Below are positions 7,800 to 13,993 of a stretch of 38,446 bases of DNA, piece after piece. Positions within the stretch are counted from its first letter, which is position 1; each line of letters opens with the position of its first letter. The stretch is from JBOGEN01 sp050743265 (GTDB lineage Bacteria; Actinomycetota; Actinomycetes; JBOGEN01): contig JBOGEN010000032.1 of the NCBI GenBank assembly GCA_050743265.1, forward strand, positions 1-38,446. Reading direction: 5' to 3'. The notes under the pieces are model-generated. The model saw nothing but the letters and a program-made list of their open reading frames with translations. It did no database searches and was not told the origin of the DNA. The position numbers and the translations under genes were made by a program.

Positions 7800-8785
7800 G
7801 GGTCCTCGTCACGGGCGGTGCCGGGTTCATCGGGTCGCACTACGTCCGCACGATGCTGGCCGGCGCGTACCCGGGGTACGAGGACGCGCGCGTCACCGTG
7901 CTCGACCGGCTCACGTACGCGGGCAACCGGGCCAACCTCGCGCCGGTCGAGGGCGACCCGCGCCTGACGTTCGTCCACGGGGACGTCTGCGACGGCGCCC
8001 TTCTCGCGGAGGTGGTGCCCGGGCACGACGCGGTCGTCCACTTCGCCGCAGAGTCCCATGTCGACAGGTCGCTCACCGGGGCGCACGACTTCGTGAACAC
8101 GAACGTGCTCGGCACGCAGATGATGCTTCAGGCCGCCCTCGACGCGGACGTGCAGCGGTGCGTCCACGTCTCGACGGACGAGGTGTACGGCTCGATCGAC
8201 GAGGGCTCCTGGACCGAGGAGCACCCGCTCGAGCCCAGCTCCCCGTACTCGGCGTCGAAGGCAGGCAGCGACCTGCTCGCCCGCGCGTACGCCCGCAGCT
8301 TCGGCCTGCCCGTGAGCATCACCCGTTGCTCGAACAACTACGGGCCCTACCAGTACCCGGAGAAGGTCATCCCGCTGTTCGTCACCCACCTGCTCGACGG
8401 CAGGACGGTGCCGCTGTACGGGGACGGGCTGAACGTGCGCGACTGGCTGCACGTGGACGACCACTGCCGCGGCATCCAGCTCGTGCTGGAGAAGGGCGCC
8501 CCGGGCGAGACGTACAACATCGGTGGCGGCACCGAGCTGACCAACCGCGCGCTCACCCAGCACCTGCTCGACGCGTGCGGCGCCGACTGGTCCCGCGTCG
8601 AGTACGTCGCGGACCGCAAGGGCCACGACCGCCGCTACTCCGTGGACTGGGCGAAGATCGCCGGCCTCGGGTACGCCCCGCAGCGGCCCTTCGCCGAGGG
8701 CCTGGCCGAGACCGTCGCCTGGTACGCCACGCACCGCGCGTGGTGGGAGCCGCTCAAGGCCGGTACGGACCCGGCACTCCGATGA
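7796..8785 (+). CDS. rmlB: dTDP-glucose 4,6-dehydratase
   Basis: 329 aa extended short-chain dehydrogenase. The NAD-binding GGAGFIGS is at residues 7-14. The catalytic Tyr151 and Lys155 lie in YSASK, preceded by the VSTDEVYG strand that carries the Thr-Asp-Glu active-site triad of the family. The conserved RCSNNYGPYQYPEK stretch follows. It converts dTDP-glucose to dTDP-4-keto-6-deoxyglucose. Its ATG overlaps the rmlA stop and its stop overlaps the rmlD start, both as ATGA, so the three enzymes are probably translationally coupled. Confidence 0.96.
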   Translation: MRVLVTGGAGFIGSHYVRTMLAGAYPGYEDARVTVLDRLTYAGNRANLAPVEGDPRLTFVHGDVCDGALLAEVVPGHDAVVHFAAESHVDRSLTGAHDFVNTNVLGTQMMLQAALDADVQRCVHVSTDEVYGSIDEGSWTEEHPLEPSSPYSASKAGSDLLARAYARSFGLPVSITRCSNNYGPYQYPEKVIPLFVTHLLDGRTVPLYGDGLNVRDWLHVDDHCRGIQLVLEKGAPGETYNIGGGTELTNRALTQHLLDACGADWSRVEYVADRKGHDRRYSVDWAKIAGLGYAPQRPFAEGLAETVAWYATHRAWWEPLKAGTDPALR

Positions 8786-9663
8786 CCCGCTGGCTCGTCA
8801 CCGGCGCGGGGGGCATGCTCGGGCGCGACCTCATGGCGGTGCTCGAGGAGGACCCGTCCGCGAAGGTTACCGCAGCGACCCGCGCCGAGCTCGACGTCAC
8901 CGACGAGGCCGCCGTCCGTGACGCCGTCGGCGGCCACGACGTCGTCGTCAACGCCGCGGCCTGGACGGACGTCGACGCGGCCGAGACGCACGAGCCCGAG
9001 GCCACCCGGGTCAACGGCGAGGGTCCGCGTGTGCTGGCGCTCGCCTGCGCCGCGACAGGCGCGCGGCTGCTGCACGTCTCGACCGACTACGTCTTCGACG
9101 GCACGTCGGGCTCGCCGTATGCCGAGGACGCGGCCGTGGCCCCCCGCTCGGCGTACGGGCGGGGCAAGGCCGCCGGCGAGCGGGCGGTGCTCGATCTGCT
9201 GCCCGACAGCGGGTTCGTCGTCCGCACCGGCTGGCTGTACGGCGAGTACGGGCGCAGCTTCGTCTCCACGATGCTGCGCCTCGAGCGCGAGCGGGACACC
9301 CTCGACGTCGTCGACGACCAGTACGGCCAGCCGACCTGGGCGTACGACCTTGCGCACAGGCTCGTCGTGCTGAACCACGCTGCCGCGAACGGCCGGGCCC
9401 CGGCCGGGGTGTACCACGGCACGTGCAGCGGTGCGACGACGTGGTGCCGGCTTGCCCGCGCGGTCTTCACCGAGATCGGCGCCGACCCCGCACGGGTCAG
9501 GGCCACGACGACCGACCGGTTTCCCCGTCCCGCGCCGCGTCCGGCGTGGTCCGTGCTCGGGCACGCGCGGTGGGCGGCCGTCCGTCTCGCCCCGATGCCC
9601 GGCTGGCGGACATCGCTGCACCGGGCGATGCCTGCCCTGACCCGGGTGGTGCCGTCGCGCTGA
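8782..9663 (+). CDS. rmlD: dTDP-4-dehydrorhamnose reductase
   Basis: 293 aa. Rossmann motif TGAGGMLGRDL at residues 7-17, VVNAAAWTDVDAAE near residue 55, STDYVFDG near residue 95, and the catalytic YGRGKAAGE (Tyr-X3-Lys) near residue 128, all typical of RmlD. It reduces dTDP-4-keto-rhamnose to dTDP-L-rhamnose with NAD(P)H. Last gene of the rmlABD operon; rmlC lies on the opposite strand just beyond. The C-terminus runs straight into a tandem duplication over the stop codon. Confidence 0.94.
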   Translation: MTRWLVTGAGGMLGRDLMAVLEEDPSAKVTAATRAELDVTDEAAVRDAVGGHDVVVNAAAWTDVDAAETHEPEATRVNGEGPRVLALACAATGARLLHVSTDYVFDGTSGSPYAEDAAVAPRSAYGRGKAAGERAVLDLLPDSGFVVRTGWLYGEYGRSFVSTMLRLERERDTLDVVDDQYGQPTWAYDLAHRLVVLNHAAANGRAPAGVYHGTCSGATTWCRLARAVFTEIGADPARVRATTTDRFPRPAPRPAWSVLGHARWAAVRLAPMPGWRTSLHRAMPALTRVVPSR

Positions 9664-9710
9664 CCCGCTCGGGCTCGCCGTCGCACTGACCCGCACGGGC
9701 TGCCGTCGCG
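9651..9710. repeat. tandem repeat over the rmlD stop codon, 2.4 copies
   Basis: Unit of about 25 bp at 9651-9675 and 9677-9701 with 23 of 25 matches, then a 9-bp third start at 9702-9710. Each opens GCCGTCGC and contains CTGACCCGC. The true stop is in the first copy at 9661-9663. Confidence 0.75.
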
Positions 9711-9717
9711 TCGACGG
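9703..9717. terminator. small hairpin between convergent rmlD and rmlC
   Basis: CCGTCG, 3-nt loop, CGACGG. It lies 7 bp before the rmlC 3' end and could act for both genes. No T-tract, so termination is uncertain. Confidence 0.35.
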
Positions 9718-9724
9718 AGTCGGG

Positions 9725-10324
9725 CTAGCGGGCCAGTGACGCCGTGTAGGCGACGCACTCCTCGTACGTGGGGAGCGCGCCGGATTCCTGCGCGGTGAGC
9801 AGGCCCGGGGCCTCCACGTCCTTGCCGGACAGGACGGGCTCGACGTCGTCGGGCCAGTCGATGGCGACGTCCTTGTCCAGCGGGTGGATGCCGTGCTCGC
9901 GCTGCGGGGCGTACTCGGTCGAGCACAGGTACACGACCGTGGCATCGTCGGTGAGCGCCATGAACGCGTGGCCGAGCCCCTCGGAGAGGTAGACCGCGGA
10001 CCGGTCGACGTCGTCGAGGCGTACCGCCTCCCAGCCTCCGAATGTCGGGGACCCCACGCGAATGTCGACGACGACGTCGAGCGCGGCTCCCCGCGTACAG
10101 GTCACGTACTTGGCCTGGCTGGGTGGCACGTCCGCGTAGTGGATGCCGCGGAGCACGCCGCGCCGGGACACCGAGCAGTTGGCCTGGGACAGGTGCAGCG
10201 GGTGACCGATCGCCTCGGCCAGCCGGTCCAGGCGGAACCACTCGAGGAACGTCCCGCGGTCGTCGGCGTGCTGGCGCGGGTCGACGCGCCACGCCCCGTC
10301 GATGCCCAGCGGTGTGATCTGCAC
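9725..10324 (-). CDS. rmlC: dTDP-4-dehydrorhamnose 3,5-epimerase
   Basis: 199 aa cupin-type epimerase that turns dTDP-4-keto-6-deoxyglucose into dTDP-4-keto-rhamnose. The RGIHY motif (catalytic His near residue 62) and the VVYLCSTEY segment carrying the active-site Tyr are present, as is the GHAFMALTDDA beta strand. It faces the rmlABD operon tail to tail and has its own promoter, so the fourth enzyme of the pathway is transcribed separately. The start is GTG 10324, 6 nt after a TAGGGT -10-like element. Confidence 0.94.
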   Translation of the reverse strand: MQITPLGIDGAWRVDPRQHADDRGTFLEWFRLDRLAEAIGHPLHLSQANCSVSRRGVLRGIHYADVPPSQAKYVTCTRGAALDVVVDIRVGSPTFGGWEAVRLDDVDRSAVYLSEGLGHAFMALTDDATVVYLCSTEYAPQREHGIHPLDKDVAIDWPDDVEPVLSGKDVEAPGLLTAQESGALPTYEECVAYTASLAR

Positions 10325-10330
10325 GGGCCG

Positions 10331-10336
10331 ACCCTA
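10331..10336 (-). promoter_or_regulatory. -10 element (TAGGGT), leaderless-type promoter of rmlC
   Basis: TAGGGT on the minus strand ends 6 nt before the rmlC GTG. It lies in the 36-bp gap behind the lipoprotein gene, so rmlC need not depend on read-through. Confidence 0.45.
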
Positions 10337-10360
10337 AGGCTCGCGGGTGGCGGCCAGGTC

Positions 10361-10804
10361 TCAGATGCCGACGTCGACCGGGAAGACCGGGGCGACGCGA
10401 TCCCAGCGCTCCATCTCGCAGCCGTTCTGGCGGGTGTAGCGCGCGGACACCTTCTCGCCCTTCCAGGTTCCGGTCACCGTCGCGACCTGCGGGCCGCCGA
10501 AGATCTCCGTGCAGACCTGGCCCTTCGGCACGGGCGCGAACGGCCGCTCTGCTTTCTCCAGGGCGGTGCAGGCTTTCGTCACGTGCGGGTGGTCGCCCTC
10601 GGCCGGGTCGCAGGACAGCGTCCACTTCTTCGGCGACGCACCCTCGGACGGCGTGACGGTGACGGTCAGCTCGGTGCCGGCCGTGGCGCGGGCCACCGTG
10701 CCGTCACCCCCGCCGCCGTCGCTGCTCTGGTTGCCACACCCCGTGAGCGGCAGCAGCAGCGCGCCGCCGGAGAGGGCGAGGACGGCCAACCGGTGCGGTC
10801 TCAT
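10361..10804 (-). CDS. subtilisin-inhibitor-like (SSI family) lipoprotein
   Basis: 147 aa. A short signal peptide ends in the lipobox LTGC (Cys23), followed by a Ser/Gly-rich linker, so it should be anchored to the outer face of the membrane. From residue about 45 the pattern matches the Streptomyces subtilisin inhibitor fold: Cys65 and Cys79 flank a short GDHPHV segment, and Cys98 and Cys129 flank the reactive-site loop and the GTWKGEKVS strand. Aligned to SSI, where the P1 residue is two after the third Cys, the P1 position is Glu100, unlike the usual Met, Lys or Arg. Inhibitor activity is therefore uncertain. The family call rests on motif spacing only. Confidence 0.7.
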   Translation of the reverse strand: MRPHRLAVLALSGGALLLPLTGCGNQSSDGGGGDGTVARATAGTELTVTVTPSEGASPKKWTLSCDPAEGDHPHVTKACTALEKAERPFAPVPKGQVCTEIFGGPQVATVTGTWKGEKVSARYTRQNGCEMERWDRVAPVFPVDVGI

Positions 10805-10904
10805 GTGTCCTGGGACGGGGCAGACTGGTCGCTGGTTCCCCGGAACGCCCGCCGGGCTCGTCCGGGGGCCACCGCGCCGCCGCCGTACGCAGGAGGACGA
10901 CCCC

Positions 10905-11237
10905 GTGTTCCGCTCACCCGTACCCCAGGTCGACGTCAGCGCGCTCCCGGCAGGGGCGTGGCTGCTCGACGTCCGCGAGCCCGAGGAGTGGCTGGCCGGT
11001 CACGCGGAGCAGGCGCTCCACGTCCCGATGGGCCAGCTACCGCAGCGGCTGGACGAGGTGCCCGCGGACCGGCAGGTCGTCGTGGTCTGCCGGTCGGGCA
11101 GCAGGTCCGCGCAGGTCACGGCGTGGCTCACGGCGCAGGGGTGGGACGCGGTGAACCTCGACGGCGGCATGCACGCCTGGGAGCACGCCGGGCTGCCCAT
11201 GGTCAGCGAGACCGGCGCCCCACCGGCCGTCCTCTGA
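10905..11237 (+). CDS. single-domain rhodanese-like protein
   Basis: 110 aa, one rhodanese domain. The active-site loop CRSGSRS has the persulfide-forming Cys62, after the WLLDVREPEEW and GHAEQALHVPMG motifs, and the DGGMHAW stretch follows. Likely a sulfurtransferase or sulfur carrier in the cytoplasm; partner unknown. I start it at GTG 10905, 8 nt after a clean AGGAGG (10891-10896); the open frame extends upstream but without homology. Confidence 0.9.
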   Translation: MFRSPVPQVDVSALPAGAWLLDVREPEEWLAGHAEQALHVPMGQLPQRLDEVPADRQVVVVCRSGSRSAQVTAWLTAQGWDAVNLDGGMHAWEHAGLPMVSETGAPPAVL

Positions 11238-11267
11238 GCCGGGGCTTGCGGGGCTGAGCGCGACACG

Positions 11268-11307
11268 CGGTAGCGCTCTCTACCGAAATCTAGGCTGACG
11301 GCTAGAT
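11268..11307. promoter_or_regulatory. two adjacent inverted repeats, candidate operators of the AAA ATPase gene
   Basis: CGGTAG-N6-CTACCG at 11268-11285 and ATCTAG-N8-CTAGAT at 11288-11307, both perfect. They lie just upstream of the -10 at 11315, covering the expected -35 region, and are more AT-rich than their surroundings. Two 18-20 bp palindromes next to a promoter suggest a dimeric regulator; the C-terminal winged helix of the ATPase itself is one candidate. Confidence 0.5.
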
Positions 11308-11314
11308 CAGGCAA

Positions 11315-11320
11315 TACCGT
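11315..11320 (+). promoter_or_regulatory. -10 element (TACCGT), leaderless-type promoter of the ATPase
   Basis: TACCGT ends 7 nt before the GTG start at 11328. No ribosome site is visible. Confidence 0.5.
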
Positions 11321-11327
11321 CCGATGC

Positions 11328-12527
11328 GTGGACCCGGTACGCAACCCGTACGCCCCCGGCGCCGGCCAGCGCCCCCCGGAGCTCGCCGGGCGTGACCGCG
11401 AGCTCGGCCAGTTCGACGTGATCCTCGAGCGGGTCGCCCGGGGCCGGCCCGAGCGCAGCCTCGTGCTCACCGGCTTGCGGGGGGTCGGCAAGACGGTCCT
11501 GCTCAACGCGATGCGGTCGCAGGGCGTGGCCCGGCTCTGGGGGACGGGCAAGATCGAGGCCCGTCCCGAGCAGTCGCTGCGCCGTCCGGTCGCCGCGGCG
11601 CTGCACCGAGCCGTCCGCGAGATCGCCCCCCGGCACCGCGACCCCGACCGGGTGGACGACTTCCTCGGCGTGCTCAAGGCGTTCGCGATGCGTGCCGAGC
11701 CGGAGCGGTCCGGGCCGCGGGGCTCGCGCTCGGCACGCCCGTGGCAGCCCGGCATCGACGTCCCCGCCGCCCGTGGCCGCGCCGACTCGGGCGACATGGA
11801 GGTCGACCTCGTCGAGCTGCTCACCGACGCGGCGTTCCTCGCGCAGGACCTCTCTGTTGGCATCGCCCTGTTCGTCGACGAGATGCAGGACGTGTCCCCG
11901 GTGGACGTGTCCGCCCTGTGCGCCGCCTGCCACGAGCTGTCCCAGACCGGCGGGCCGCTGGTCGTGGTGGGGGCCGGGCTGCCGCACCTGCCGGCCGTGC
12001 TGTCCTCGAGCAAGTCGTACTCGGAGCGCCTCTTCTCGTACGTGCGGATCGACAGGCTGGAGCGACAGGCGGCCGACCACGCCCTGGCGGCCCCCGCGTC
12101 CGAGGAGGACGTGACGTTCACCGAGGAGGCCCTCGCCGCCCTCTACGACATGACGGACGGCTACCCGTACTTCGTCCAGGCGTACGGCAAGGTCGCCTGG
12201 GACGCCGCCCCGTCCGACCCGATCACCGCCGACGACGTGAAGCTCGCCGCCCCCGAGGCCGAGACCGAGCTGGCCGTCGGGTTCTTCGGGTCGCGGTACG
12301 AGCGGGCGACGCCTGCCGAGCGCGAGTACATGCGGGCGATGGCCTCGCTCGGCGACTCCGCGGTGCCCACCGCGGACGTGGCGGAGGTGCTGGAACGCAA
12401 GCCGTCCAGCCTGTCTCCGGCACGCGACAGCCTCATCAAGAAGGGCCTCGTGTACTCCGCGGAGCGGGGCACGATCGCGTTCACGGTCCCGCACTTCGGA
12501 CGGTTCCTGCGCGGCCAGCCCTTCTGA
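11328..12527 (+). CDS. AAA family ATPase, ORC/Cdc6-like, with C-terminal winged helix
   Basis: 399 aa. The Walker A motif GLRGVGKT is near residues 51-58 and the Walker B LFVDEMQD near 182-189. A low-complexity insert (about residues 120-150) separates them. Sensor-like helices follow, then a C-terminal winged-helix-like domain (residues about 330-395, around SSLSPARDSLIKKGLV). This is the architecture of a widely distributed actinobacterial family of unknown function; the ORC/Cdc6 resemblance is general and no replication role is implied. It is monocistronic, with its own palindrome-bearing promoter and a terminator over its stop codon. Confidence 0.82.
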   Translation: MDPVRNPYAPGAGQRPPELAGRDRELGQFDVILERVARGRPERSLVLTGLRGVGKTVLLNAMRSQGVARLWGTGKIEARPEQSLRRPVAAALHRAVREIAPRHRDPDRVDDFLGVLKAFAMRAEPERSGPRGSRSARPWQPGIDVPAARGRADSGDMEVDLVELLTDAAFLAQDLSVGIALFVDEMQDVSPVDVSALCAACHELSQTGGPLVVVGAGLPHLPAVLSSSKSYSERLFSYVRIDRLERQAADHALAAPASEEDVTFTEEALAALYDMTDGYPYFVQAYGKVAWDAAPSDPITADDVKLAAPEAETELAVGFFGSRYERATPAEREYMRAMASLGDSAVPTADVAEVLERKPSSLSPARDSLIKKGLVYSAERGTIAFTVPHFGRFLRGQPF

Positions 12528-12541
12528 GCCCGGGGGCTCGG
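12524..12541. terminator. bidirectional hairpin terminator over the ATPase stop codon
   Basis: Stem CTGAGCC / GGCTCGG with one G-T wobble and a 4-nt loop. It includes the ATPase stop (12525-12527) and ends just before the 3' end of the convergent small gene. No T-tract, as usual in this GC range. Confidence 0.5.
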
Positions 12542-12542
12542 G

Positions 12543-12854
12543 TCAGGCCGGGTCGGCGCTTCCCCTCGGAGCGGACAGCTCGATCAGGTGCGTCCGGTGC
12601 AGGTCCTGGAGCTGCGCGGCGGCGTCGTGCAGGCTCGCTGCCCGCTGGTGCATGGCCGCGGCGCGGAGGTGCATCCCCCGGCTGCGTTCCGGCGCGTTGT
12701 CCGCCCGCGCGATGTCCTCGCTGGCGCGATCCCGTTCCCGGGCCGCGAGGTCGCGCTCGGAGGTGGCCAGCATCGTGGCACGCCGGATCGACGCCGCCAG
12801 CCCGCCCCCGGGCCCGGCGTCCGGGGCCTCGAAGCCTGCCCCGACCTCGTCCAC
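12543..12854 (-). CDS. small charged helical protein, function unknown
   Basis: 103 aa, not recognised. After about 20 Gly/Pro-rich residues it is predicted almost entirely helical and rich in Arg, Glu, Asp, Ala and His: RDLAARERDRASEDIARAD, then His-containing repeats AAAMHQRAASLHDAAAQL. The regular Ala/His/Arg spacing suggests an amphipathic or coiled-coil helix. It starts at GTG 12854 and is divergent from cheB with a 65-bp gap, so it may share regulation with the signalling genes. It could be a binding partner or substrate of that cluster, but that is inference. Codon bias (G/C third positions) supports a real gene. Confidence 0.6.
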   Translation of the reverse strand: MDEVGAGFEAPDAGPGGGLAASIRRATMLATSERDLAARERDRASEDIARADNAPERSRGMHLRAAAMHQRAASLHDAAAQLQDLHRTHLIELSAPRGSADPA

Positions 12855-12907
12855 CGCTCCAGTCTCCCCTCGGCGCCCGCGACGGGAAAGGGTGGACTGG
12901 CCCGGAC

Positions 12908-12913
12908 TACGGT
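12908..12913 (+). promoter_or_regulatory. -10 element (TACGGT), leaderless-type promoter of cheB
   Basis: TACGGT ends 6 nt before the GTG at 12920. Confidence 0.45.
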
Positions 12914-12919
12914 GGTCGC

Positions 12920-13957
12920 GTGAAGACCCGGGACCTCGTCGTCGTGGGAGCCTCCGCCGGCGGTGTCGAGGCCCTGTCCCGGTTCGTGGCCGGGCTTCCC
13001 GAGGACCTGCCGGCCACCGTGCTCGTGGTCATGCATCTCTCCCCGCGCGGCCCGAGCGCCCTGCCGGCCATCCTGGCCAGGTCAGGCAACCTGCCGGTGC
13101 GGACAGCGACGCCGCGCGAGCCGCTGCGGCACGGGGTGGTGCTCGTCGGACCACCTGACCACCACATGACCGTCACCGAGGACGGCACCGTCAGCCTGGT
13201 GGCCGGCCCGCACGAGAACGGCTACCGGCCCGCGGTCGACGTCCTGTTCCGTACCGCAGCCCGGGCCCTCGGCCCACGGGTCATCGCGGTGGTGCTCTCC
13301 GGCAACCTCGACGACGGCACGGCGGGCGCCGCCGCGGTCCGGGCGCAGGGAGGCCTGGTCTTCGTCCAGGCCGCGGAGGACGCCCTGCACCCCGCCATGC
13401 CGACCAGCGCCAGGGACCGAGCCGGCGCGGACCTCGTCGCGGACGCGAACCGGCTGGCCGACGCGGTCGTCCAACGCTGTGCCGAGGTCGTGGACGAGAG
13501 TCTCGCCGTACCCGCGGAGATCACGCTCCGCCAGGAGGCGGACGTCGCCCACGGCGACCCGGAGAGCTTCGACGAGGACAGGGTGGGCGGGCCCAGCGGC
13601 CTGACATGTCCGGACTGCCAGGGCTCGCTCTACACGGTCGAGGACGGGCCACTGCTGCGCTTCCGCTGCCGGGTCGGGCACGCCTGGTCGATGGACAGCC
13701 TCGCCCAGCAACATGAGCAGTCCGTCGAGACCGCACTGTGGACCGCATTGCGCACGCTCGAGGAGAAGGCCGACTTCTGTGCCCGCCTGGCGTCCCGCGC
13801 GATCAGCGAGGAGCGCCCGCACACCGCCCAGCGCCTGCACCACTCGATCGAGACGGCACGCCGGTCCGCCGACAAGATCAAGGAACTCCTCGCGGAGCTC
13901 GACCCGAGCCGCCCCGAACCTCACCATGACGAGGGAACGGTGGCCGCGGGCGAGTAG
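12920..13957 (+). CDS. stand-alone CheB-type methylesterase with C-terminal Cys-rich domain
   Basis: 345 aa. Residues about 4-185 are the CheB esterase/deamidase domain with the probable triad Ser12 (GASAGG), His39 (MHLSP) and Asp132 (NLDDG). There is no N-terminal receiver domain, so it is not switched by CheA in the usual way. A C-terminal part (about 230-260) has CPDC and CRVGHAW motifs that could bind a metal, followed by helices. This form is common outside chemotaxis, next to CheR-PAS proteins. Start is GTG 12920, where homology begins. The CheR gene follows 36 bp later on the same strand; together they may reversibly methylate an unknown protein. Confidence 0.88.
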   Translation: MKTRDLVVVGASAGGVEALSRFVAGLPEDLPATVLVVMHLSPRGPSALPAILARSGNLPVRTATPREPLRHGVVLVGPPDHHMTVTEDGTVSLVAGPHENGYRPAVDVLFRTAARALGPRVIAVVLSGNLDDGTAGAAAVRAQGGLVFVQAAEDALHPAMPTSARDRAGADLVADANRLADAVVQRCAEVVDESLAVPAEITLRQEADVAHGDPESFDEDRVGGPSGLTCPDCQGSLYTVEDGPLLRFRCRVGHAWSMDSLAQQHEQSVETALWTALRTLEEKADFCARLASRAISEERPHTAQRLHHSIETARRSADKIKELLAELDPSRPEPHHDEGTVAAGE

Positions 13958-13993
13958 GTTGCGCACACAGGCGAGGGTGGAGGGTCGGCGGCG

